Of a DNA stretch of 10,469 bases, positions 1 to 6,539 are shown in pieces. Source of the DNA: Fibrobacter sp. GTDB taxonomy: Bacteria > Fibrobacterota > Fibrobacteria > Fibrobacterales > Fibrobacteraceae. The notes beneath the pieces are model-generated. The model saw only the letters and a program-made list of their open reading frames with translations. It searched no databases and was not told the DNA's origin. Positions within the stretch are counted from its first letter, which is position 1. Each line of letters begins with the position of its first letter. The DNA is taken from the NCBI GenBank assembly GCA_017520105.1, contig JAFWRL010000322.1, positions 1 through 10,469 of the forward strand. The letters run 5' to 3'. The position numbers and the translations under genes are program-made.

Positions 1-591
1 AACATACATGTTCGTTTCCATATAATAGGAATTCGTATAATCATCAAATTCATCCTTTATCATTGCATACGGATCTATCTCTTTTCCATTCAAATCAGTA
101 AAAGACACAAAAAGTGAATCTTGTGTATATTCATAATACGCAATCATGCTATTCTCTCTAGCACTAAGTTGACTCTGATCAAGACATTTAATCGAATTCG
201 TTTTGGGGATATAGCGACATGAATTTATCATTTTCCATTTGTTTTTTATCCGCCCATTCTTTCCCCCAACAAAAACGCTTCCATAACTATCCATATCTTT
301 TTTATTGAACGTAACAAGCGTATCACCAATAAAAGCGTAATCACCATTAATACGCGAGGTATCCTTTACCGTAGCAAATTCTAGCGATTCATCTTTCTGA
401 ATACAGACATCCTTATCACGAATTTGAAGAGCCAAATAAGACTGATTAGCCTCATCTAAAGCCATGGGCATCCGAAATCCAACAAAGCCATTGGCGCTTG
501 CAGACGGATTGGAACTTTCGCTGTCGCTACAGGCAAGTATAGCCATCATGCAGACGACCAATCCAATAATGTTAAGCATCTTCTTTTTCAT
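1..591 (-). CDS. Putative lipoprotein, 3' end beyond the window
   Basis: The reading frame is open from an ATG at 591 to the left edge, giving 197 codons with no stop, so the C-terminus lies outside. Residues 1-20 form a basic, hydrophobic signal (MKKK, then a stretch ending AILA) followed by Cys21. This is a type II signal peptidase lipobox (LAC|S). A Ser/Asn-rich spacer follows (about 22-36), then a globular region with many aromatic residues and aspartates and cysteines near 86, 148 and 159. A purine-rich AGAAGAG lies just upstream of the ATG, and a TATAAT hexamer at 658-663 could be its own promoter. I do not recognise the family. It is probably exported and lipid-anchored. It follows another lipoprotein gene (671-1324) on the same strand, with an 79-base gap. 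Confidence 0.82.
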   Translation of the reverse strand, partial: MKKKMLNIIGLVVCMMAILACSDSESSNPSASANGFVGFRMPMALDEANQSYLALQIRDKDVCIQKDESLEFATVKDTSRINGDYAFIGDTLVTFNKKDMDSYGSVFVGGKNGRIKNKWKMINSCRYIPKTNSIKCLDQSQLSARENSMIAYYEYTQDSLFVSFTDLNGKEIDPYAMIKDEFDDYTNSYYMETNMYV

Positions 592-657
592 AATTTCTCT
601 TCTTTTTTGATTTCAATTTTTTCGCACTTGATTTTTCGTCAAAAACCATACAGCTAA

Positions 658-663
658 ATTATA
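658..663 (-). promoter_or_regulatory. Candidate -10 element for the left-edge lipoprotein
   Basis: TATAAT reads on the minus strand in the gap between the two lipoprotein genes, 66 bases before the ATG at 591. No convincing -35 hexamer is visible at the usual spacing, so the assignment rests on the -10 match alone. Confidence 0.35.
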
Positions 664-670
664 GTTCTTA

Positions 671-1324
671 CTAATTAAAGAATGCGTAATGCATCATAAA
701 ATAGATGCGATTTCGCGGTTCCCCAATTTCGCGCCCGTAACGGAATTCAATGGAGAAGTTTTTGTACCCAAAATAAGAGCCAATACCAAACTCATTATAA
801 AATCCAGTAGAATAAGTACTACCCCATCCTAAATTTTCATCTACAAAATATCCATTTCGAGAAATATGTTCACTAGCACCAATTCTAACATTTGCATTTA
901 TTGGATATTCTTCTATCAACATTAAGCCTCCATAAACAGGAGCATCATCCCGACCAACTGGGTTTATGCTGCTCCCACCCCAAAACTGAATTCCAATATA
1001 TTTGCTTCGCCAACCTGCAATACCTCTAAAAGAAAGATTTTCGATATTCGTACCAAACACTAAATGACTGTAACGATAAAAAAGGGATATGTCCAAATTT
1101 CCGGCACCTTCCGCACTTATATAATCTCGTTCAAATTTATAACGCCCCCTATAAACGTCACCACTTTTCAATACACCACCAACAACAAGACTGCCACCTT
1201 GTTTATCCTCATCCATCTTCACATTCATAAATTGCGCGGCAGAAGGCGGATGGCTGGAACACCCCGCTAAAAGCAAGAGCGAGGCGGCAACGCAAAAAAC
1301 AAGCGAACAAAACTTCCGAATCAT
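671..1324 (-). CDS. Lipoprotein with beta-barrel-like sequence
   Basis: This gene encodes 217 residues. The N-terminus has a basic start (MIRK), a hydrophobic core and a clear lipobox LLAGC with lipid-modifiable Cys22, so export and lipid anchoring are well supported. From about residue 45 the chain alternates polar and hydrophobic/aromatic residues in short strands separated by Gly/Asn/Asp turns (for example NLDISLFYRYSHLVF and GIQFWGG). It ends in an aromatic-rich strand (MMHYAFF followed by Asn). This pattern is typical of outer-membrane barrel or beta-sandwich proteins, but the family is not recognised. A barrel that is also a lipoprotein would be unusual, so a lipid-anchored beta-sandwich is an equal possibility. 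The ATG at 1324 gives a complete signal peptide. No Shine-Dalgarno sequence is visible upstream, only AT-rich DNA. Confidence 0.87.
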   Translation of the reverse strand: MIRKFCSLVFCVAASLLLLAGCSSHPPSAAQFMNVKMDEDKQGGSLVVGGVLKSGDVYRGRYKFERDYISAEGAGNLDISLFYRYSHLVFGTNIENLSFRGIAGWRSKYIGIQFWGGSSINPVGRDDAPVYGGLMLIEEYPINANVRIGASEHISRNGYFVDENLGWGSTYSTGFYNEFGIGSYFGYKNFSIEFRYGREIGEPRNRIYFMMHYAFFN

Positions 1325-1646
1325 TTTATAAAGTTAAAATATTTCCGATAAATGCAAGAGCATTTCGTCTGCTGATTCTATCCGCTTATCAGAATTTTCA
1401 GGATAAATGCATAATAAAATCACTGGACCCATTCGACTTCGAGGCTTTCGCCTCTCCACTCAGGATGACACGTTCCTAACGGCCTTACGGCCTACCAACC
1501 ACTAAACACTGCGGCAAAGCCGCCTCTCTCGTCTCTCGTCTGTAGGCTCAGAGAGCCGTTCTTTGTACAAGTACCAAATGCTAGGCTCGGAAATGGTCCT
1601 GCAAGCAGTCACGCTTCACTCGCCTTACGCATTTGTCGTCTAAACC
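1325..1646. other. Gene-free stretch rich in short hairpins
   Basis: No plausible gene was found in these 322 bases. The stretch holds a dispersed repeat (1421-1470) and several separate GC-rich stem-loops: GAGGC/GCCTC at 1441-1454, GGCC/GGCC at 1481-1492, GCGGC/GCCGC at 1511-1523 and GGCTC/GAGCC at 1545-1557. The motif TTCTTTGTACAAGT at 1559-1572 recurs at 9790-9803. In the minus direction the stretch follows the BatD-like gene, so one or more of these stems could help end its transcript. None has a classic long U-tract. Confidence 0.6.
1421..1470. repeat. Dispersed palindromic intergenic repeat (CACTGGA...CAGGATGACA)
   Basis: The element begins CACTGGACCC and ends CAGGATGACA, with an inner stem GAGGC/GCCTC around a four-base loop that reads GAAA on the minus strand. 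The same outer boxes occur at 9919-9953 (CACTGGATCC ... CAGGATGACG), also in a gap between genes. Repeats ending in CATCCTGA and GGATC(C) boxes on the opposite strand are familiar intergenic elements in many bacteria. On the minus strand the stem is followed by TTTTATT after a spacer, so weak terminator activity is possible. Confidence 0.6.
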
Positions 1647-2663
1647 CTAATCTTCTTCCTTCACGCCCATGAGCGTCATCGCGAGCTTCCAGGTTTCCTT
1701 GTTTTCGAAGCTGTCGCGTTTGCCGCCGCCGTAGCGGGCATGCGCAAATTCTTCGAGCAAGGGCTTCCAGCCGTCGAGTTTTCCGTCAGCCACGAGAGCA
1801 TCCAAGTTCACGGCGGAGGCGGAGGCAGTTCCCGTGCCGGCACTTCCGAACTTTTCAAACGCATATTCCTTGCAAATGCTTTCAAGTTCCAAAAGCCATT
1901 CGCGGCTGTCGGCCACCATCACGCGCTGCTTCAAGACCATCATTTTTTCGCGGAGGACGTTCTCGGAAGCACTCCGTTTTGCAGCCGCAGCCTGCGCCAC
2001 CGCACGGCGACGCACGCGCCACACGCCCGCAGCAAGCAGGCATAGCGCCACGACAACGCCCACCACAATCGGCAACATACTGACCGGAGCTTCGGCACGC
2101 AACGGCATGCTATCGCTCCGCAAGTCCAGCGACTGTCCCGTCGGCGTCGGGATTTCAAAACGCATCGCGGGAATATTCAAGTTGCCCGTATCCTGCACAA
2201 CGAGCTTGTAGTTAAACGTAATCTGCGCAATTTCCTTGCCGTTTTTCACCGAACGGCTAGACTCCTGCGACATGCCGACCTGCAAAATGCCCTTGGCGTT
2301 CGCCGTACTCATCGGCACCACCAAAATGGCACTGCCGTTTATGCTCCACGAAACTGTTACCGGAAATTCAACCGTATCGCCCACGGCCACCTGTAACGTG
2401 TCGCCCGAATGCCCCGTAGTAATCGAAATCCCGAGCTGTTCCGGAGTCGGCAACTGCGGAGTTTCAACAACATCCTCTCCACTCGTCGAGTCGCTAACGA
2501 GACCTGCGCTATCAAGGCCTGCACTCGGTTCCACCACGAGAGCGTTCGCCGAATCGTTCTTCGATGCCGCAAGAAGCGAATCGACATACTGTTTTTTTTC
2601 TTTTGCCTTGGCTTGCTTATCTAGCGTTGATTTTACAGCTTTAGAGAGTGTATTCTTTTTCAT
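1647..2663 (-). CDS. Single-span membrane protein resembling BatD
   Basis: This gene encodes 338 residues. The order is: a charged, lysine-rich N-terminus with no signal peptide (1-35); a low-complexity acidic/Ser linker (36-75); a beta-rich domain (about 76-190) with an EFPVTVSW strand; one transmembrane helix (about 197-215, starting MLPIVVGVVV); a basic stop-transfer stretch RVRRR; and a helical C-terminal domain (about 230-338). The C-terminal domain has WLLELESICKEYAFEKFG and FAHARYGG motifs. Beta domain, one membrane span and helical cytoplasmic tail is the layout of BatD proteins of aerotolerance (bat) operons, and the FxxARYG motif recalls that family. I rate this a moderate match, since no batA, batB or batE neighbour is present. 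The start is fixed: an in-frame TAA lies at 2667-2669, one codon upstream. There is no Shine-Dalgarno sequence. Confidence 0.85.
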   Translation of the reverse strand: MKKNTLSKAVKSTLDKQAKAKEKKQYVDSLLAASKNDSANALVVEPSAGLDSAGLVSDSTSGEDVVETPQLPTPEQLGISITTGHSGDTLQVAVGDTVEFPVTVSWSINGSAILVVPMSTANAKGILQVGMSQESSRSVKNGKEIAQITFNYKLVVQDTGNLNIPAMRFEIPTPTGQSLDLRSDSMPLRAEAPVSMLPIVVGVVVALCLLAAGVWRVRRRAVAQAAAAKRSASENVLREKMMVLKQRVMVADSREWLLELESICKEYAFEKFGSAGTGTASASAVNLDALVADGKLDGWKPLLEEFAHARYGGGKRDSFENKETWKLAMTLMGVKEED

Positions 2664-2670
2664 GGTTTAG

Positions 2671-2676
2671 AATATA
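2671..2676 (-). promoter_or_regulatory. Candidate -10 element (TATATT) next to the start codon of the BatD-like gene
   Basis: TATATT on the minus strand is followed by only seven bases (CTAAACC) before the ATG at 2663. Transcription normally begins six to eight bases after the -10, so the mRNA would start at or beside the start codon. The terminator at 2689-2719 leaves little room for any other promoter. Confidence 0.4.
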
Positions 2677-2688
2677 CAAATTCTGCAT

Positions 2689-2719
2689 AAAAAAAGCCGA
2701 CCCCGGCATATAGCCGGGG
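2689..2719 (-). terminator. Rho-independent terminator of the GH8 gene
   Basis: On the minus strand a perfect 7-bp stem CCCCGGC/GCCGGGG with a five-base loop TATAT is followed by TCGGC and a run of seven Ts (2689-2695). It lies about 70 bases past the GH8 stop codon. The stem is the same palindrome as the dispersed repeat at 9887-9912, suggesting that a repeat element serves as the terminator. Confidence 0.8.
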
Positions 2720-2788
2720 CGACATATAAAAAAGAATTGCCATGATTATGTGGCGACTAGCCACAAAGTATCATTGCCGCAAAAACCG

Positions 2789-4270
2789 TTAAACACCGGC
2801 CGGGCGAACGTACAAGCCGTTCAGCAAGGCGGAATACAGCGCGAGCAAGATGTCAGAGAAGTAGCTGCTAGAGGAATTCGTAGGAGTCTTGCCATTCACG
2901 CCAGTCGTGCAAGTGTTGAGCCATGCCGCATTCCCGGCAATACCCGTTGCGCACCACGCTGCATACCACTGGCTAGAGACAACGGTATTCTTGGTGTAAT
3001 CGGCACCCACAGACAAGTTCCAGGAGTAGTTCACAGCCAAGGCCATATTGTTCGGATCTCCGTTAGCCTTCTTTGAGATAAAGTCATTCAGCTGCTTCAG
3101 GATGGCACCTGCGCGTGCATCCTGGTACCAGTAGTAATCCCATGCGATACGCCACGGAATACGTACTGATTCCTTGTTGAACTGCCAGTAAGTGTCCTTT
3201 GCAGAACCGTTGTTCGGGTCAATGGCATTACCCGTAGCATCGCTCCAATCCGGGAACACGCTCGTTCCCTTGGACTGCACAAGTTGCATGTAGGCATACA
3301 TCGCATCGAGAACACCCTTCCAGTTGTGGTTCGGATCCACCGCAGCGAAGAGTCTGATGGCCACCGGAGAGAAGTAACTCAAGTTGTAAACCGGATTACC
3401 TACCTTCCATACATCCTGATCGCCCGAATAAATGAGCAAGGTCGTCGGGTTCACTTCCTTTTCCCAGATGGCGTTCACAAACGTGAGAGCGTCTGCCAAA
3501 TAGAGGTTCGCCGCATCCGTGTTGCCCATACCAAGCATCTTGAAGGACATCAAGATCAACGATGTCGCGATATCTTCGTCGGCGTCAGTCGCACTGGAAT
3601 TATCGACTTGTTCCCAGTGGAACGACTTGGTAATCCACGGCATCAGTTTCACGTTATTGTAGGCCCTGAATGCACGGGAGTAGTTCCACATGCGATTGAA
3701 CGAATCGAAATCGTTATTGAAGTAAGCCAGGAGCATGCCATAGCCAATACCTTCGGACACGGTGCATGCGCGTAACTTCATACCGGCAATAGCGGCATCC
3801 ATCACGGAGCAAGAAGTCCTGTAATACCCCGACTGGCTAGACCATACGACACGGCCCGCCGGCACATAAGCCGCAGTGAACACTTCGCCAAATTCCCCGG
3901 CAATAGAGGGGTAAGTCGCCGCTTCAGCTTCCTGGGTGACGAAATGGTAGCTTTGCCAAAGTGCGTATTGCGTTGTTGCCACAGCAGGATTTGCCGAAGT
4001 TGCAAGTGGCGCATAATTAACAGGCGTCGGAGGCGGCGGGACAGAAGCGGAGCTGGCCGGAACCGGAGCCACCGCAGAACTCAGTGGAGGCGGAACAACG
4101 GCAGAACTCAGCGGAGACGGAACCACTACAGAACTTGTCGGGAGCGGAACCACTACGGAACTAGGAGTCGGATTAATAACCGGGGAATTTGGGGAATCAT
4201 CGCCACCGCAGGCTCCCAAATAAAAGGCGGAGCCAATCAAAGCCGGCAACAGGATTTTTTTGCAAATCAT
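2789..4270 (-). CDS. Glycoside hydrolase family 8 endoglucanase, lipoprotein
   Basis: This gene encodes 493 residues from the ATG at 4270. That start is preferred because GAGAGG lies seven bases upstream and the signal peptide begins at once. The order is: lipoprotein signal ending LGA|C (Cys21); Pro/Ser/Val-rich linker (about 37-82) built of repeated SSxVVPxPL-like units; then a GH8 (alpha/alpha)6-barrel domain (about 100-490). Family marks are SEGIGYGM, with catalytic acid Glu173; ATDADEDIA, with the conserved Asp229/231 pair; and RIPWRIAWD (370-378). GH8 enzymes are inverting beta-1,4-glycanases, mostly cellulases, with some xylanases and chitosanases. Cellulase is the likeliest here given the GH5 neighbour. 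The lipid anchor and long linker suggest an enzyme tethered to a membrane, perhaps at the cell surface. It is probably monocistronic, with TATATT hexamers upstream and its own terminator. Confidence 0.93.
   Translation of the reverse strand: MICKKILLPALIGSAFYLGACGGDDSPNSPVINPTPSSVVVPLPTSSVVVPSPLSSAVVPPPLSSAVAPVPASSASVPPPPTPVNYAPLATSANPAVATTQYALWQSYHFVTQEAEAATYPSIAGEFGEVFTAAYVPAGRVVWSSQSGYYRTSCSVMDAAIAGMKLRACTVSEGIGYGMLLAYFNNDFDSFNRMWNYSRAFRAYNNVKLMPWITKSFHWEQVDNSSATDADEDIATSLILMSFKMLGMGNTDAANLYLADALTFVNAIWEKEVNPTTLLIYSGDQDVWKVGNPVYNLSYFSPVAIRLFAAVDPNHNWKGVLDAMYAYMQLVQSKGTSVFPDWSDATGNAIDPNNGSAKDTYWQFNKESVRIPWRIAWDYYWYQDARAGAILKQLNDFISKKANGDPNNMALAVNYSWNLSVGADYTKNTVVSSQWYAAWCATGIAGNAAWLNTCTTGVNGKTPTNSSSSYFSDILLALYSALLNGLYVRPAGV
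4025..4162 (-). repeat. In-frame tandem repeat coding the Pro/Ser linker of GH8
   Basis: About four degenerate 27-base units encode nine-residue blocks of the type SS-V/A-VVP-x-P-L. The units drift in both DNA and protein. They form the flexible spacer between the lipid anchor and the catalytic domain. Confidence 0.7.
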
Positions 4271-4320
4271 ATAAAGGCCTCTCAAAAATCCCCCAAGGGG
4301 GGGCTAGTAAATGCCAAAGT

Positions 4321-4336
4321 AATATATATAAATATA
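4321..4336 (-). promoter_or_regulatory. Candidate promoter (-10 TATATT) of the GH8 gene
   Basis: Two TATATT hexamers read on the minus strand, at 4321-4326 and 4331-4336, 50 to 60 bases before the ATG. A C7-TT-G5 tract (4290-4303) sits between them and the ribosome binding site. No clear -35 was recognised. Confidence 0.4.
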
Positions 4337-4430
4337 GCTTTTAAGGAAAGATTGCAAGCAAAAATCACGTTTACTTGTGAGCACAAACACGAACAGTTTC
4401 TATCAATTTACAAAAGGTCTGCAATACAGA

Positions 4431-4454
4431 AAAGGGCCGTTTGCACGACCCTTT
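4431..4454 (-). terminator. Terminator hairpin of the downstream tandem gene
   Basis: On the minus strand AAAGGGTCGT and ACGGCCCTTT form a 10-bp stem with one T-G wobble around a GCAA tetraloop. Only a short T-tract follows. It lies 25 bases past the stop of the 4480-5406 gene. Sequence and loop match the terminator of the upstream copy (5483-5518). Confidence 0.7.
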
Positions 4455-4479
4455 CGTAAAGTTATTAACGTATCCAGGG

Positions 4480-5406
4480 CTACTTCAACACAATCTTGTT
4501 GGTGAAGCTAACCTTGCCAGCAACGCGGACCATATAGACGCCGGCATCGAGAGAAGCAAGGTTGAGAGCAGAGGAAACGTCGCCCTTGGCAACAACCTGT
4601 CCCTGGACATCTAGGACTTCGACAGTACCAGCCTTCACCCCCTTGAAGGAGAGTGTACGGCCAGTGAGGACAGCCTTGGCACTAGAAGCGCCACGGACAG
4701 CCTTGATTGCATCAGTAGGGCAGGCACCGCCCGTAGCCGGACCGATAGCCATGATGTTGAATGCATAGCTACCAGCAGTGGCCTGGAGCTTGAACTTCAC
4801 AGCGACGAGCTGCTTGGAAGCGGCGTCACCGGCCATCTTCGTGTCGCCCTTGTACCGGGAAGGCTGCTTAAAGTCAGACCAAGCGAGAACCTTGGAAGTA
4901 CCGACGGAGTTTTTCGGGAGAGAGGCAGCCGGGTTTGCATAACCGATGGTTGCGTCAACTTCGTCGCCGAGACCGAGTTCGAGAGACGGTGCAGCTTCGG
5001 ACTTATAGGTGATGCAGAGGCCACCCCAAGAGGAGGCGTCGCCAGCAGCCGGAGTATTGTCGGTCGTAGAGGTTTCACCGACAACGTTGAAGCCGATACC
5101 CACGAACGGGTTATAGGTCAAGGTACCCTTGTCGAGAACGGCCGTACCGCAGATACCACCGCAGTGTTCGATAATCGGGGCCATGGATTCTTTAGAATAT
5201 TCGTTACCCTTTTCAACAGGCCAGGTAACACTGGACTTACCACCATCGTTACCATCAGCGTAGTCGAACCAGTAACCGGCAGTTTCGGTATCGTTACCAA
5301 TGCCGGTATTAATCTGTTCGACCAGGTCCGTACCGATCCAAGTTTCGAATGCAAATGCAGCGGAACCGATTAGGAGTGCCGATGCAAGTGTGAGTTTCTT
5401 ATTCAT
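4480..5406 (-). CDS. Secreted beta-sandwich protein with type IX-like sorting tail, copy 1
   Basis: This gene encodes 308 residues. A Sec signal peptide (1-19, ending AFA) is followed by a beta-rich domain (about 20-228) and a C-terminal domain (about 233-308). The beta domain has the pattern GYWFDYAD...GGKSS, YNPFVGIGFN, WGGLCITY and LAWSDFKQP. This resembles beta-sandwich modules of Fibrobacter enzymes (CBM11/CIA30-like), so carbohydrate binding is plausible but unproven. The tail reads VEVLDVQGQVVAKG, then LASLDAGVYMVRV and KIVLK at the end, a close match to type IX secretion C-terminal sorting domains. Cys82, 86, 131 and 229 could form disulfides. No glycosidase motif is visible. A perfect AGGAGG lies seven bases before the ATG, implying strong translation. 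It is a tandem duplicate of the gene at 5540-6487, with a separate terminator between them. Confidence 0.92.
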   Translation of the reverse strand: MNKKLTLASALLIGSAAFAFETWIGTDLVEQINTGIGNDTETAGYWFDYADGNDGGKSSVTWPVEKGNEYSKESMAPIIEHCGGICGTAVLDKGTLTYNPFVGIGFNVVGETSTTDNTPAAGDASSWGGLCITYKSEAAPSLELGLGDEVDATIGYANPAASLPKNSVGTSKVLAWSDFKQPSRYKGDTKMAGDAASKQLVAVKFKLQATAGSYAFNIMAIGPATGGACPTDAIKAVRGASSAKAVLTGRTLSFKGVKAGTVEVLDVQGQVVAKGDVSSALNLASLDAGVYMVRVAGKVSFTNKIVLK

Positions 5407-5440
5407 AGGAAGTCCTCCTTTTAAGTGTAATTACATAACC

Positions 5441-5446
5441 AATATA
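5441..5446 (-). promoter_or_regulatory. Candidate -10 element (TATATT) of tandem copy 1
   Basis: TATATT on the minus strand lies 34 bases before the ATG at 5406 and after the terminator of copy 2, so copy 1 appears able to start its own transcript. The leader carries the AGGAGG ribosome binding site. Confidence 0.45.
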
Positions 5447-5482
5447 TACAAATAAGTTTTTTCAAAAACCACAGTATGCAAT

Positions 5483-5518
5483 AAAAAAGAAAAAGGACCG
5501 CTTGCGCAGCCCTTTTTC
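5483..5518 (-). terminator. Rho-independent terminator of tandem copy 2
   Basis: On the minus strand GAAAAAGGGCTGC pairs with GCGGTCCTTTTTC (13 bp including two wobbles) around a GCAA loop, followed by six Ts. It stands 21 bases past the stop of the 5540-6487 gene. It shares stem sequence and loop with the terminator at 4431-4454, so it was probably duplicated along with the gene. Confidence 0.85.
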
Positions 5519-5539
5519 TAAGCTTTTCTGTGATTTAGA

Positions 5540-6487
5540 TTACTTCAACACGATCTTGTTGGAGAAGCTAACCTTGCCAGCAACGCGGACCATATACACA
5601 CCAGCGTCGAGAGAAGCGAGGCTGAGAGTAGAGGAAACGTCGCCCTTGGCAACAATCTGGCCCTGGAGGTTGAGAACTTCAGCAGTACCGGCCTTCACAC
5701 CAGAGAAGGAGAGGGTACGGCCAGAGAGGATAGCCTTGGCAGCAGAAGCGCCACGGACAGCCTTGATAGCCTCACGATTCGGAGCACCGCATTCAGCCGG
5801 GCAGGTACCACCCGTAGCCGGACCGACAGCGCAGATGTTGAATTCATAGCTACCGGCAGTAGCCTGGAGCTTGAACTTCACAGCGACGAGCTGCTTGGAA
5901 GCGGCGTCACCGGCCATCTTCGTGTCGCCCTTGTACCAGGACGGCTGCTTAAAGTCAGACCAAGCGAGAGTCTTGGAAGTACCGACGGAGTTTTTCGGGA
6001 GAGAGGCAGCCGGGTTTGCATAACCGATGGTTGCGTCAACTTCGTCGCCGAGACCGAGTTCAAGAGACGGTGCAGCTTCGGACTTATAAGTGATGCAGAG
6101 GCCACCCCAAGCGGAGGCGTCGCCAGCAGCCGGAGTATTGTCGGTCGTAGAGGTTTCACCGACAACGTTGAAGCCGATACCCACGAACGGGTTATAGGTC
6201 AAAGTACCCTTGTCGAGAACGGCCGTACCGCAGATACCACCGCAGTGTTCGATAATCGGGGACATAGATTCTTTAGAATATTCGTTACCCTTTTCAACAG
6301 GCCAGGTAACACCGGACTTACCACCATCGTTACCATCAGCGTAGTCGAACCAATAACCGGCAGTTTCGGTATCGTTACCAATGCCGGTATTAATCTGTTC
6401 GACCAGGTCCGTACCGATCCAGGTTTCAAATGCAAATGCAGCAGAACCGATTAGGAGCGCCGATGCAAGTGTGAGTTTCTTATTCAT
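5540..6487 (-). CDS. Secreted beta-sandwich protein with type IX-like sorting tail, copy 2
   Basis: This gene encodes 315 residues from the ATG at 6487, preceded by AGAGAGAA. That start puts the signal peptide (1-19, identical to copy 1) at the very N-terminus. Domains are as in copy 1: beta-sandwich (about 20-227) and C-terminal sorting-type domain (about 240-315, ending KIVLK). Residues 1-213 differ from copy 1 at only five places (S59G, A76S, S126A, V173T, R184W). The rest differs at many positions and gains seven residues near 232-238 (in CPAECGAPNRE). Two extra cysteines (219 and 233) may add a disulfide. R184W adds an exposed aromatic in the SDFKQP region, where a sugar-stacking residue would be plausible, though this is speculative. 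The gene lies divergent to the GH5 endoglucanase, which also carries a sorting tail, so export by the same route is likely. Confidence 0.92.
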   Translation of the reverse strand: MNKKLTLASALLIGSAAFAFETWIGTDLVEQINTGIGNDTETAGYWFDYADGNDGGKSGVTWPVEKGNEYSKESMSPIIEHCGGICGTAVLDKGTLTYNPFVGIGFNVVGETSTTDNTPAAGDASAWGGLCITYKSEAAPSLELGLGDEVDATIGYANPAASLPKNSVGTSKTLAWSDFKQPSWYKGDTKMAGDAASKQLVAVKFKLQATAGSYEFNICAVGPATGGTCPAECGAPNREAIKAVRGASAAKAILSGRTLSFSGVKAGTAEVLNLQGQIVAKGDVSSTLSLASLDAGVYMVRVAGKVSFSNKIVLK

Positions 6488-6509
6488 AATTCTCTCTCTT
6501 TTTTTAATG

Positions 6510-6539
6510 GTTGTACCCATTTTGGGTGATTTGCACAAC
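6510..6539. promoter_or_regulatory. Nested inverted repeat upstream of tandem copy 2
   Basis: Outer arms GTTGT (6510-6514) and ACAAC (6535-6539) enclose an inner perfect palindrome ACCCA-TTT-TGGGT (6515-6527). The element abuts the TATATT at 6540-6545, so it would cover the transcription start and could be an operator or a 5' leader hairpin. Copy 1 lacks it. Confidence 0.4.

Noticed and set aside
1421..1646. Hairpin-rich gap considered as a structured RNA or tRNA remnant
   Set aside because: The stems are short (4-5 bp), separate and do not form a cloverleaf or a known riboswitch fold. Part of the stretch is a dispersed repeat.
3284..3775. 163-codon open frame on the plus strand inside GH8
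   Set aside because: It lies antisense to a well-supported catalytic domain, has no family features and no ribosome binding site context. It is a shadow of the real gene.
4271..4285. TTG start at 4285, giving a 498-residue GH8
   Set aside because: The ATG at 4270 has GAGAGG at proper spacing, and this ribosome binding site lies inside the longer version. The signal peptide also starts directly at the ATG.
4480..6487. Tandem duplication considered as a transposon or insertion sequence
   Set aside because: There is no transposase, no terminal inverted repeats and no target duplication. The repeated unit is just the gene and its terminator.
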